Source of the DNA: an uncultured Sphingomonadales bacterium
GTDB lineage: Bacteria > Pseudomonadota > Alphaproteobacteria > Sphingomonadales > Sphingomonadaceae
DNA length: 64,000 nt
Reading direction: 5' to 3'
Assembly (NCBI GenBank): GCA_937898525.1
Contig: CALCBC010000037.1
Coordinates: forward strand, 1 to 64,000
Made by a program: the position numbers and the translations under genes. The notes below the pieces were generated by a model, which saw only the letters and a list, made by a program, of their open reading frames with translations, was not told the DNA's origin and ran no database searches. Positions 1 to 8,262 of this stretch are shown in pieces (the stretch's first letter is position 1; each line of letters starts with the position of its first letter).

Positions 1-2082
1 GCTGCCGAGATGATGGCGCAGCCCCTCACGCAGATGCCGTACGGGACCCTCGGCGACCTGATGCTCGACTTCGCCGGCGAGGAGGCGCCGGACGACTATC
101 GGCGCAGCCTGGATCTCTCGACGGCCATTGCCGAGGTCCGCTACCGGACATCGCGCGGACGACTGCACCGGGAAACGTTCGTCTCCGCGCCCGATCAGCT
201 CATCGTGATCCGTCTCGAAGGCACGCGCGGCATGCTGGATGTCGACCTGTCCTACGCGGCTCCGGGGGCAGTGCAGCGTGCGGAGCCGAAGTTCGACGGT
301 CCCGCGACCGACGTTGCCGATGCGCCCGCGGTCGACTGGGCGTTCCGGGAGACCATCGACCCGGCGAGCGGCAATGCGCGGGCGAGCACCCTTTCGCCGG
401 ACACCTGGCTGATCACCGGCGGCAACGAGCCCGCGGGGTCGATCGCGGGAGGTCTGCGCTACGCCATCGCGGTGAAGGTCCTCACGGACGGCAACGTCGA
501 GCTACGCGGCGACGCTGTCCGCCTGCGCGGCGCTACCCATGCCACCCTGCTCGTGGCCGCGGCAACCAGCTATGTGGGTCCTCATGATGCGAGCGGTGAC
601 CCGGTCGTCCGGGTCAGCCGTCAGGTGGCCGCAGGCGCCGCGAAGCCGTTCGAGCGGCTCAGGCAGGACCACGTGGAGGCCCACCGCGCGCTGTTCGGCA
701 GGATGACCATCGACCTCGGCCGCACCGAAGCCGCGAACCTGCCGACGGACGAACGCGTTCTCGCTGCCGAGCAAGGCGCCGATCCGTCGCTCGCTGCGTT
801 GTACGTCCAGTATGCGCGATACCTGATGATCTGTTCGTCCCGGCCGGGGTCGCAGCCGGCCAACCTCCAGGGCATCTGGAACGACCGCGTCTCGCCGCCG
901 TGGGGCAGCAAGTACACGATCAACATCAACACCCAGATGAACTACTGGATCGCCGACCCGGCAAACATCGGCGAGTGTTTCGAACCGCTGTTGCGCATGG
1001 TCGAGGAGCTGGCGGTCACCGGGGCGCGAACCGCCGAGACGATGTACCGCGCGCGCGGCTGGGTCGCGCACCACAACACCGATCTCTGGCGCGCCGCGGC
1101 GCCGGTCGACGGTCCGCAATGGGGGCTCTGGCCCCTCGGCGGGGCCTGGCTCTGCACGACCCTGTGGGATCATTGGGACTATTCCCGCGACGAGCCCTTC
1201 CTCGAGCGTCTGTACCCGTTGATGAAGGGCGCCGCGCTGTTCTTTCTCGACACGCTGATTCCGGATCCCAGGGGGCGCGGACTGATCACCTCGCCGTCGC
1301 TGTCTCCGGAGAACCCGCACCCGTTCGGTGCCACGCTGTGCGCCGGTCCGGCGATGGACCGGCAGATCCTGCGCGACCTGTTCGACCGGACGATCGACGC
1401 CGGCCGACGACAAGGGGAGGACTCGGCGCTGCTGGCACAATTCGCGGAGGCGCGCCGCAACCTGGCACCGGACCAGGTGGGCGAGCTCGGACAGTTGCAG
1501 GAATGGCTCGAGGACTGGGATGCGGCGGCGCCCGAACCTCAGCATCGGCACGTCTCGCACCTTTACGCGGTCTATCCGAGCCATCAGCTCAATGTCCGCG
1601 ATACGCCGGAGATGATCCGCGCCGCCGAGATCAGCCTCGACCGGCGCGGCGACAGATCGACCGGCTGGGCGACGGCCTGGCGGCTTTGCCTGTGGGCCCG
1701 GATGGGCAGGGCGGAGCGCGCCCACGCGATCCTGCTCGGCCTGCTCGGGCCGGAACGGACCTATCCGAACTTGTTCGACGCCCACCCGCCGTTCCAGATC
1801 GACGGCAATTTCGGCGGGGCGACCGGGATCCTCGAAATGCTGGTGCAAAGCTGGGGCAACGAGCTGATCCTCCTGCCGGCGCTGCCCCGCGCCTGGCCGG
1901 CGGGATCGGTGACGGGGCTGCGCGCGCGCGGTGGGCTCACGGTCGACATGCAATGGTCGAATCGCAGGGTCCGCAGTCTGGTCGTCCGCGGTCCGCCCGG
2001 AACACGGTTCGCGCTGAGGGAGGGAGGAAGCCTCGTCGAGGTCATCCTCGATGCCATGGGCAGATACTCGATGACCCGGTAG
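1..2082 (+). CDS. GH95 alpha-L-fucosidase, N-terminus cut by window edge
   Basis: The reading frame is open to base 1, so the gene starts outside the window; about 690 residues are visible against roughly 780 in the family. Numbering from the first in-window Met at base 10, the GH95 catalytic landmarks are present: NINTQMNYW at 305-313 (the Asn pair that positions the attacking water), SPSLSPENPH with the likely acid Glu at 434, and FQIDGNFGG with Asp at 598. The family releases alpha-1,2-L-fucose, or alpha-L-galactose, from plant and host glycans, and is usually secreted. The signal peptide would lie upstream. It sits 5' of a GH27 gene on the same strand, which fits a hemicellulose-degrading locus. 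Substrate cannot be fixed from sequence. Confidence 0.93.
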   Translation, partial: AAEMMAQPLTQMPYGTLGDLMLDFAGEEAPDDYRRSLDLSTAIAEVRYRTSRGRLHRETFVSAPDQLIVIRLEGTRGMLDVDLSYAAPGAVQRAEPKFDGPATDVADAPAVDWAFRETIDPASGNARASTLSPDTWLITGGNEPAGSIAGGLRYAIAVKVLTDGNVELRGDAVRLRGATHATLLVAAATSYVGPHDASGDPVVRVSRQVAAGAAKPFERLRQDHVEAHRALFGRMTIDLGRTEAANLPTDERVLAAEQGADPSLAALYVQYARYLMICSSRPGSQPANLQGIWNDRVSPPWGSKYTININTQMNYWIADPANIGECFEPLLRMVEELAVTGARTAETMYRARGWVAHHNTDLWRAAAPVDGPQWGLWPLGGAWLCTTLWDHWDYSRDEPFLERLYPLMKGAALFFLDTLIPDPRGRGLITSPSLSPENPHPFGATLCAGPAMDRQILRDLFDRTIDAGRRQGEDSALLAQFAEARRNLAPDQVGELGQLQEWLEDWDAAAPEPQHRHVSHLYAVYPSHQLNVRDTPEMIRAAEISLDRRGDRSTGWATAWRLCLWARMGRAERAHAILLGLLGPERTYPNLFDAHPPFQIDGNFGGATGILEMLVQSWGNELILLPALPRAWPAGSVTGLRARGGLTVDMQWSNRRVRSLVVRGPPGTRFALREGGSLVEVILDAMGRYSMTR

Positions 2083-2091
2083 CGCCGAGCG

Positions 2092-2108
2092 AATTTGTCG
2101 GACAAATT
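2092..2108. promoter_or_regulatory. FadR/GntR-type operator candidate
   Basis: A perfect 8+1+8 inverted repeat, AATTTGTC-G-GACAAATT, lies between the GH95 stop and the GH27 start. Its core TTGTCGGACAA fits TNGTNNNACNA, the consensus known for the FadR subfamily of GntR regulators. A related site is found before the TonB receptor (8123-8139), and a FadR-type regulator gene is at 12910-13575. Binding is inferred. Confidence 0.6.
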
Positions 2109-2141
2109 GTCTCTTCGAGTCGGGTCATGGGGAGACGTTTC

Positions 2142-4037
2142 ATGCGACATATTCGGGCAGCCTTCCTGTCCGCTGCGTTGGCAGTCGCGGCTGCAGCGCT
2201 ACCGGCACAGGCAGACTCACTGGACCCGAGCGGGCGTTGGAGCGCTTATACGGGAGGCAATGCGCCCTTGCCGCCGATGGGCTGGAACAGCTGGAACGCG
2301 TTCGGCAGCGACATCGACGAAGCCAAGGTCATGGGATCGGCCGAGGCCATCATGCGGCACGGGCTGGCCGCAAAAGGCTATCGCTACATCGACCTCGACG
2401 ACGGCTGGTGGCTCAAGCGGCGCCTGACGGACGGACGAATCATCATCCGCACCGCGACCTTTCCTTCCGCGGCCACGCCCGACGGCAGAACGAGCTTCCG
2501 CCCGTTCACCGATCGCCTTCACGCGATGGGCCTCAAGGCCGGGATCTACTCCGACATCGGGCGCAACAGCTGCGCCCAGCTCTACAGCACGGACGGGCTG
2601 AACCAGCCGGAGGGCACGCTGCTCGAGCGCGAAGTCGGTCTCTACGACAACGTCGATCGCGACATCGCGCTCTACTTTGCCGAGTGGGGCTTCGATCTGA
2701 TCAAGGTCGATGCGTGCGGCATCCGTGGCCTCACTCCCGACAGCCGGTGGGTCGCGTCGGGCCAGGTCCGGTCGCTCGGGCCGTGGGTCGACAGCGAATC
2801 GATCGGCCGGACCGACATCGCCAAGGTGCGCAGTCTGTACGACGAGGTTCGCCGGGCGCTCGAGAGGCACAATCCCGACGGCGACTTCGTGTTCTCGATC
2901 TGCCTGTGGGGCGCCGCGGACGTTCGCGCCTGGGCCAAAGACATGGGCAACATGTCGCGCACGAGCGACGATATCGCGCCGACCTGGGGGCGCATGCTGC
3001 ACAGCTTCGACAGCAGCGTGCGACGGCCGCTCTACGCCCATCCCGGCTCGTGGAACGATCCCGACATGCTCTACATCGGCACCGGCGACTTCGACGAAAA
3101 CCACCTGATGGAAGCGCGCTCGCACTTCTCGCTGTGGGCGATGATCAACGCCCCGCTGATGATCGGTTACGACCTGCGCGAGGCCCCGCAGAGTCTGATC
3201 GACGTGTTCGGCAATGCCGAGGTAATCGCACTGAACCAGGACCCGGCCGGCAACCAGGCCGTGCTCGCGTTCGATTCCAACGACGTCCAGATTCTCGTCA
3301 AGACGCTTGCGGACGGCGACAAGGCGGTGGCCATCTTCAATCGCACGTCGGCTCCGCTCAAGGCGACGCTGACCGTCGACCACCTCAAGTATCGATCCGA
3401 CACCGACGTCGCTCTGAGCAACCTGTGGACCGGCGAGGCGATCAGCTTCCGGGGCGAGCGCGACTTCGAGCTCGCCGCGCGCGAGACGCTGGTCTTTCGC
3501 GCGAAAGGCGCGCGGCGCCTGGCGAACGGATTGTACCTCTCGGAAATGCCGGGAGCCGTGAATCCGGCTGACGACGGCGTGGTCGTACCCGAGCCGGACC
3601 CGATGATCTACCGCCCGATCTTCTGGGCCGGGACGCGTGGCATCGGCGAGCCTCCGCGCTACGGCGGCTGGGGCGGGGCGCAGGCCGACGCGACGCCGTA
3701 CGGACTGCGACTGGCGGTCGCCGGGCAACCGTACGAGACAGGGATCGGCGTGCTGGCCAACTCGCGGCTTGAAGTGCGCAACGCCGGCTACGCCCGCTTC
3801 GAAGCCATGGTCGGGGTCGATGACTCGGCGCGTGGCCGCAGCCAGCCGGTGACGTTCTCGGTTTACGGCGACGGCAAGCTTCTGGCGAGTTCGCCGCCGG
3901 TGCAGTTCGGGCAGGCTGCGGTGCGGATCACGGCGGCGGTCGAGGGGGTGGACCTCATCGAACTGGTCGCGCGATCCGCCGGACCGCGCGACCAGAGCTT
4001 TCCCGTCGTCTGGGGCAATGCTGCCCTGACGCGATAA
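2142..4037 (+). CDS. Secreted GH27 alpha-galactosidase with NPCBM-like tail
   Basis: A 631-residue secreted glycosidase. A signal peptide occupies residues 1-24 (cleavage likely after AQA). The GH27 signature PPMGWNSWNAFG starts at residue 44, the nucleophile Asp is at 190 in FDLIKVDACG, and the acid/base Asp is at 277 in SRTSDDI. The catalytic barrel and its beta domain end near 460; residues from about 500 to the end resemble the NPCBM carbohydrate-binding fold (GIGVLANSRLEV). Start choice: the Met at 2142 has GGGGAG 7 bases upstream, while the in-frame Met at 2127 lies within that ribosome-binding site. The family hydrolyses alpha-galactosides or beta-L-arabinopyranosides. A palindromic operator candidate lies 34 bases upstream. 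Confidence 0.93.
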   Translation: MRHIRAAFLSAALAVAAAALPAQADSLDPSGRWSAYTGGNAPLPPMGWNSWNAFGSDIDEAKVMGSAEAIMRHGLAAKGYRYIDLDDGWWLKRRLTDGRIIIRTATFPSAATPDGRTSFRPFTDRLHAMGLKAGIYSDIGRNSCAQLYSTDGLNQPEGTLLEREVGLYDNVDRDIALYFAEWGFDLIKVDACGIRGLTPDSRWVASGQVRSLGPWVDSESIGRTDIAKVRSLYDEVRRALERHNPDGDFVFSICLWGAADVRAWAKDMGNMSRTSDDIAPTWGRMLHSFDSSVRRPLYAHPGSWNDPDMLYIGTGDFDENHLMEARSHFSLWAMINAPLMIGYDLREAPQSLIDVFGNAEVIALNQDPAGNQAVLAFDSNDVQILVKTLADGDKAVAIFNRTSAPLKATLTVDHLKYRSDTDVALSNLWTGEAISFRGERDFELAARETLVFRAKGARRLANGLYLSEMPGAVNPADDGVVVPEPDPMIYRPIFWAGTRGIGEPPRYGGWGGAQADATPYGLRLAVAGQPYETGIGVLANSRLEVRNAGYARFEAMVGVDDSARGRSQPVTFSVYGDGKLLASSPPVQFGQAAVRITAAVEGVDLIELVARSAGPRDQSFPVVWGNAALTR

Positions 4038-4049
4038 TGTCCCACCTCT

Positions 4050-5501
4050 TCAGGGGGTGTGGAAGCGCCAGCGTCCCGCGTCGCTGTCGGGATCGAACCG
4101 CACGAGGCTCACCGAACTCGTGCCGATCGCCGCGAGCGCGGTGTCGTCCCGAGCGCCCTTGGGCGTGATCCGGTAGGTCCCGTCGGTCAGCTGGTCGATC
4201 CGCCAGAGTTGCCGCTCGTCGCCGGTGAAGCGGGGCACGGCCTCGACCTCGCGGCCGTCGGCACGGACCGCGAGCGCGCGCTCGGTGCCGGCGATGCGGA
4301 TGCTGTAATAGGGCGCGCCGAAATAGCCACCGGCTTGCGGCTCCGGTGTGACCAACCAGTGCTGGTTGGGGCGTACCATGTAGGCAGAGAGGTCGACGCG
4401 GACGGCGCCTTCGGGCCAGGCCGGACCGTTTTCGGCGAGCGTCTGGTCGGGTATCGCAGTGATCGGATCGTTCGGACCGGCCATGAAACTGCGCCGCGCG
4501 TCGAACGGGATGCGCACGAAATCGGTCCTCAGTTGCAGCGCGTTGCCGCTGCGCTCGGACTGGATCTGGTACGTGCCTGCCTTGATGTTGCTGCCGGCGA
4601 CGGGCCAACCGTCGCGCCACAGCAGCGGCTCGATCGCGAGCACGCTGCGGCCGCTGCGGTCCATGTCCGCCTCGTAGTGCAGCGAGAACTTCTCGAGCCC
4701 TCCGCCGAGATCGATGTGGCCGAAATGCCCGGCGCCTATCATGCGGCCCTTTGCCGCCGCGACGAGCTTGCCGCCGCCGCGAAGCAGCGGCACGCCCATG
4801 TTGTCGACGTAAGGGCCGAGCACCGAGCGCGAGCGGCCCACGCGGATGTTATAGGTCGAGTTCGGACCGTCGCAGCAGGTGCCGTGCGTCCCGAACAGGT
4901 AATACCATCCGTCGCGATAGAGCAGCGCGGTCGCTTCCATGTCGATCGCGATATCGACCGGCTGGTTGCCGGGCACGCGCTGGCCGGTCGCGGGGTCGAG
5001 CTCGACGATCCGGATCGAGCCGAAATAGGTGCCGTAGGTGAGCCACAGCCGGCCATCGACGAACAGGAAGGCCGGGTCGATCGCGTCGTTGTTCTCGACC
5101 CCGTTGCTCGACGCGACGGTGCCGACCTCGTGGTACTCGAAGTCGGGCGAGTTGGGATCGAGGCTCCTGGTCCACATGACCTTGACCTCGCTCGCATGAC
5201 CGCCGTTAAGGCCACCGCCGCCAACTGCGTAGGCGACGTAATAGCGATCGCCGATGCGGATCACGTCGGGCGCCACTCCGCCGCCGGGGCGGATGGGGCC
5301 GCTCGACCAGGTCCAGCCATCCGAGGAGACCAACCCGCCGCCGCGCGTGCCGAAGGTGTACCACTTGCCGTCCGACTCGACGACGGTCGACGGGTCGTGG
5401 ATGAAGACATCGCCCGCGAGCTGTGCGGTCGCGGGCGCGGCACATGACAAGGTCGCGGCGGCCAGGGCGGCGAGCGCCGGGTCGATCGGGGAGCGCCTCA
5501 T
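4050..5501 (-). CDS. Secreted GH43 arabinanase-type glycosidase with ricin-like tail
   Basis: The 483-residue product has a signal peptide (1-27, ending in ATAQ). Five-bladed GH43 landmarks follow: base Asp36 in FIHDPS, the pKa-modulating Asp in NDAIDPAFLF, the proton-donor Glu in IDMEATALLY, and a metal-site His in GAGHFGHID, as in endo-1,5-alpha-L-arabinanases. The last ~110 residues contain a QLWRIDQL QxW-type motif, suggesting a beta-trefoil ricin-like carbohydrate-binding domain. The Met start overlaps the stop of the upstream gene (ATGA), so the two are translationally coupled. It faces the GH27 gene convergently. The arabinan target is inferred from subfamily resemblance; xylosidase or arabinofuranosidase activity is possible. 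Confidence 0.9.
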   Translation of the reverse strand: MRRSPIDPALAALAAATLSCAAPATAQLAGDVFIHDPSTVVESDGKWYTFGTRGGGLVSSDGWTWSSGPIRPGGGVAPDVIRIGDRYYVAYAVGGGGLNGGHASEVKVMWTRSLDPNSPDFEYHEVGTVASSNGVENNDAIDPAFLFVDGRLWLTYGTYFGSIRIVELDPATGQRVPGNQPVDIAIDMEATALLYRDGWYYLFGTHGTCCDGPNSTYNIRVGRSRSVLGPYVDNMGVPLLRGGGKLVAAAKGRMIGAGHFGHIDLGGGLEKFSLHYEADMDRSGRSVLAIEPLLWRDGWPVAGSNIKAGTYQIQSERSGNALQLRTDFVRIPFDARRSFMAGPNDPITAIPDQTLAENGPAWPEGAVRVDLSAYMVRPNQHWLVTPEPQAGGYFGAPYYSIRIAGTERALAVRADGREVEAVPRFTGDERQLWRIDQLTDGTYRITPKGARDDTALAAIGTSSVSLVRFDPDSDAGRWRFHTP

Positions 5502-6226
5502 CGTACGACCACCTCCACATCGCGGATCGGCTGTCCGCTCGCATCCAGCAGCCGCAGGCAGAAGTCGCTGAGGCCGGGGCCGTTGATGATCGCCCCGTGA
5601 ATCACGTTGCGGCCCTTGCGCAGGGTCAGCCGGTCCGACAGCACGTCGTCCATCACCATCCGGCGGTCGTCGAACAGCTCGGCTGCCACTTCGCCGTTGA
5701 GCCACCAGCGCGAGGCCGAATTGGAGCCCACGGCGAGGCGGACATCGGTGACCTCGCGCGGGCTGTCGATCACGGTGACGGCCCAGAAGACCACACCGTA
5801 GGTCCGCTTGCCGCGGGATTGGGCGAAGTTGAACAGCTTGACGTCCCACAGCCTCGAATCGAGCGCATGCCAGGTCAGCGTTTCGCCGATGTGAGTGATC
5901 GCGCCCGGCCGGGGCAGCGTGCCGAAGCGGCCGGGGTAGGTTTCCGGCGACAGCGCCTCGCGGACATAGCTGCCGGTGAAGACGATGTTCGTCGGATTGG
6001 GCTTGGCGATCGGATCGAGCAGCATCCATCGGCGAATGAACCCGTCGTGGTCGGGTGCTGCAGGATCATCGGTTGCGGCTGAAAAGTAGTGGGACAGCGG
6101 CGCGGGTGCCGGTGGGCCGTCGGCGGCCTGCACGGGCAGGCCCGGGGCCAGCACCAGCGTCGCCGCTGCAAGCGCTCGCAGCACGGTGCAAGCCGAGCGC
6201 TGCGCGGGTCTCCAGGGACGGGTCAT
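5498..6226 (-). CDS. Secreted beta-sandwich-like protein of unknown function, partner of GH43
   Basis: A 242-residue protein with a clear signal peptide (residues 1 to about 32, ending PVQAAD). The mature part has alternating hydrophobic strands and phrases such as WWLNGEVAAELFD and LRKGRNVIHGAIINGPG, typical of galactose-binding-like jelly-roll modules attached to glycosidases and esterases, but no catalytic motif was seen. Its stop overlaps the GH43 start by 4 bases, so co-translation is likely. I chose the Met at 6226 because a signal peptide follows at once; a longer in-frame extension upstream lacks one. It may be a stand-alone carbohydrate-binding partner of the arabinanase. Confidence 0.6.
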   Translation of the reverse strand: MTRPWRPAQRSACTVLRALAAATLVLAPGLPVQAADGPPAPAPLSHYFSAATDDPAAPDHDGFIRRWMLLDPIAKPNPTNIVFTGSYVREALSPETYPGRFGTLPRPGAITHIGETLTWHALDSRLWDVKLFNFAQSRGKRTYGVVFWAVTVIDSPREVTDVRLAVGSNSASRWWLNGEVAAELFDDRRMVMDDVLSDRLTLRKGRNVIHGAIINGPGLSDFCLRLLDASGQPIRDVEVVVR

Positions 6227-6327
6227 TACTCGCTTCTCCCCAAACAATGTCGGTCGGTCGGCGGGTCGATGCCCCTGGAAGAACCCCGGAGCGTCCGAGC
6301 AGTCCTTCGTGTCGTCCGCCAAGGCCG

Positions 6328-7335
6328 TCACCCGCGCAGCTGTTGCATGATCGATGCCCGCAGCCGCGAGCGGTTCTCCGGTCCGAGCTCTCCGAGGATG
6401 CCGCGCCGGTGCTGGGGCAGGTGGCGCAACGGGTGGCCCTCGGGCCGGAACACGTAATGGTCGAAGAACGCCCGCCACGCCGCGCGTTCGCGGGCCGGGC
6501 GCTCGGCGACGGCCAGCAGCGCGAGCATCATCGCCGTGAACGGCGTGTCGCGACCCTGGGGGAAGGCATCCCACCAGTAGTTGACCAGGACGTTCACTTC
6601 GTCCGTCGCCTCGACTTGGTGCCACCAGAGCTTGGGCAGGTAGAGCGCGTCGCCGGGCTCGAGCTCGACGATCAGGGCGCGATCGCGGATCGCGTCAAAG
6701 CGGGGGTACCGCGGGTCCCCCGGCGCGCTCGAAGCGGCGAGGCTCACCGGCTGACCGGCCATCGTGTGATCGATCGGCCCTACATAGAGATCGGCGATCG
6801 CTTCGGGCGGATAGAGCGTGAAACGCCGCCGGCCGGCGACGACGCAGGCGAGGTTGTCGAATGTGTCGAAGTGGCAGGAGACCCGTGAGCGGTTGCCTAT
6901 CCAGATCCGCGGCTCGACGCCCTCGGGCAGGCCATCGAGGACGTTCTCGCCTGCAAACCCAGGGACGTGGTCGGCCACGGGAACGGAGCCGAGATAGACC
7001 GAGCCCTTCGCGGGATCTTCGGCGCAAGCGAGAATGCGGTCCACTGCGACGCTGAGCGTCACGGTTTCGCGGGTGAAATTGAAGCCCTCGAGGTCGTGGC
7101 CATAGTAGTAGCGGCCGCCGACCTCCGGAGGGGCGACGAAGCACTGGGCGGTGCGGCCGGTATCCATCGCGCGAAGATATTCTGCGAGCGTGTCGAACCG
7201 GCCCTTGGTTGCCCGGATGATGGGCCAATGTGCGCACAGGCCCCTGAGGATCACGGGCTCGCAGGCCTCGAAGCGGTTCGGCTCGAACGGATTTCCATTG
7301 GCGGAAACCTCGGGAACGGTAGCCGCCAGATGCAT
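6328..7335 (-). CDS. Cupin-like (JmjC-type) domain protein
   Basis: The 335-residue protein resembles the cupin_8 / JmjC-like family. Seen: the CHFDTFDN segment giving the H-x-D iron pair, a GRRRFTLYPPEA strand, and the distal His in YLPKLWWHQVEA. The family is Fe(II)/2-oxoglutarate-type hydroxylases, but members beside TonB receptors in Sphingomonadales and Caulobacterales have no assigned substrate. The SapC stop and this Met share one base (TGATG), so it is translated after SapC; a GTG one codon upstream is an alternative start. It belongs to the SapC / cupin / receptor / halogenase-like group found with carbohydrate loci. Confidence 0.85.
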   Translation of the reverse strand: MHLAATVPEVSANGNPFEPNRFEACEPVILRGLCAHWPIIRATKGRFDTLAEYLRAMDTGRTAQCFVAPPEVGGRYYYGHDLEGFNFTRETVTLSVAVDRILACAEDPAKGSVYLGSVPVADHVPGFAGENVLDGLPEGVEPRIWIGNRSRVSCHFDTFDNLACVVAGRRRFTLYPPEAIADLYVGPIDHTMAGQPVSLAASSAPGDPRYPRFDAIRDRALIVELEPGDALYLPKLWWHQVEATDEVNVLVNYWWDAFPQGRDTPFTAMMLALLAVAERPARERAAWRAFFDHYVFRPEGHPLRHLPQHRRGILGELGPENRSRLRASIMQQLRG

Positions 7336-8027
7336 CACGGGCGGCCCTGTCCCGAAGCGAGCCGCGCGTTGTGGCGTGCTGCCATGATCCGTATCTGCCG
7401 TCTCGACAGCGCTACCGTGTAAGCGAGTTGCAGGTGCCCCGCGCGGAACAGGGACAGCGCCGTCGCGTCGTCGAGCTCGCCGAGGCCATCAAGGCCGATC
7501 GTGTACAAGCCTTGCAGCGCCAGCGTCTGCCCGTCGTCGAAGCTCAGCGAAACGCTGATCGGCTCGATCAGGCGGAGCTCCAGCATCTGCGCGATGAAGG
7601 CTTCGGTCTCGGTCTTGCCCCGGTGAAGCTGCGTCAACGCCGCCTGGATGGCGCGAAGCGCCGGGGCGGGCGTGCCGTCGGCATGAAACAGCGGTTCACC
7701 CTCGACACGGCTGAAGCGGGAATCGCTTTCGTCGATCGCGATATGGTCGCCGGAGATGTAGAAGCCCGCGCGACGGCGATCGAGCGACACGAACGGGTCG
7801 GGCTGGCCGGGTTCCGCGCCGATCAGAGGTGCGCCTTCGTAGAAGCCGAACATAGCGCCTGCGTAGAATGCGCCGGTCTCGGAGTTCTTGACGAACAGCA
7901 CCGGGCAGCACGCTGCCGCGTCGGCGAACTCGGACGCCACGATCTCGACGAATCGGCGCGACTCGGGCGGCGCGGGGCGAACTCGGAGCGTGGCATGCTC
8001 CTCGAGATTCAGTCCTACTAATTGCAT
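7335..8027 (-). CDS. SapC family protein
   Basis: A 230-residue cytoplasmic protein (no signal peptide) matching the SapC family. The segment LVGLNLEEHATLRVRPAP near the N-terminus and FVKNSETGAFYAGAMFGF are typical. SapC was named from Campylobacter surface-layer work; in Sphingomonadales and Caulobacterales it accompanies TonB receptors in glycan-utilization loci, with unknown biochemical role. The Met at 8027 is chosen because family similarity begins there; longer frames would run into the divergent promoter region. It is the first gene of a two-gene minus-strand operon and diverges from the receptor at 8263. Confidence 0.85.
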   Translation of the reverse strand: MQLVGLNLEEHATLRVRPAPPESRRFVEIVASEFADAAACCPVLFVKNSETGAFYAGAMFGFYEGAPLIGAEPGQPDPFVSLDRRRAGFYISGDHIAIDESDSRFSRVEGEPLFHADGTPAPALRAIQAALTQLHRGKTETEAFIAQMLELRLIEPISVSLSFDDGQTLALQGLYTIGLDGLGELDDATALSLFRAGHLQLAYTVALSRRQIRIMAARHNARLASGQGRP

Positions 8028-8122
8028 TCTTTGCAATTTCCCCGATCGCCGCTCACGCGCCCATCCCAAGGCCGCTTGATTTCCGCGGCATTTTATAGGG
8101 ATGTGCGTCAATTCCAAGCACA

Positions 8123-8139
8123 AATTAGTCAGACAAAAA
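8123..8139. promoter_or_regulatory. Second FadR/GntR-type operator candidate
   Basis: AATTAGTC-A-GACAAAAA is an imperfect copy of the perfect palindrome at 2092-2108; its core TAGTCAGACAA also fits TNGTNNNACNA. It ends 4 bases before the likely -35 box of the TonB receptor promoter. Confidence 0.5.
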
Positions 8140-8143
8140 GGCG

Positions 8144-8172
8144 TTGATAGCGCTACCACATATTGGTATTGT
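8144..8172 (+). promoter_or_regulatory. Sigma-70-like promoter for the TonB receptor
   Basis: TTGATA (8144-8149), a 17-base spacer, then TATTGT (8167-8172) make a reasonable vegetative promoter about 90 bases before the receptor start. The whole 8028-8262 gap holds this divergent control region and no gene. Confidence 0.45.
8145..8158. promoter_or_regulatory. LacI-family operator candidate over the -35 box
   Basis: TGATAGCGCTACCA is a near-perfect 14-base palindrome with an exact TAGCGCTA core. It closely resembles the TGGTAGCGCTACCA-like sites known for LacI-family sugar regulators in Caulobacter and relatives. It covers the -35 element, so a repressor bound here would block transcription. 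No LacI gene lies in this window. Confidence 0.5.
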
Positions 8173-8262
8173 AGGACTAATCGGTCTGGGGGGTGCACCC
8201 TCCGGATCGGATTCCGGAGCCGAAACGCTCGGCCCGGCGACCAGAGGGTGAAGGGTTTGGGG

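Noticed and set aside
2217..3728. Antisense frame over GH27
   Set aside because: No family resemblance; the sense strand carries all GH27 motifs.
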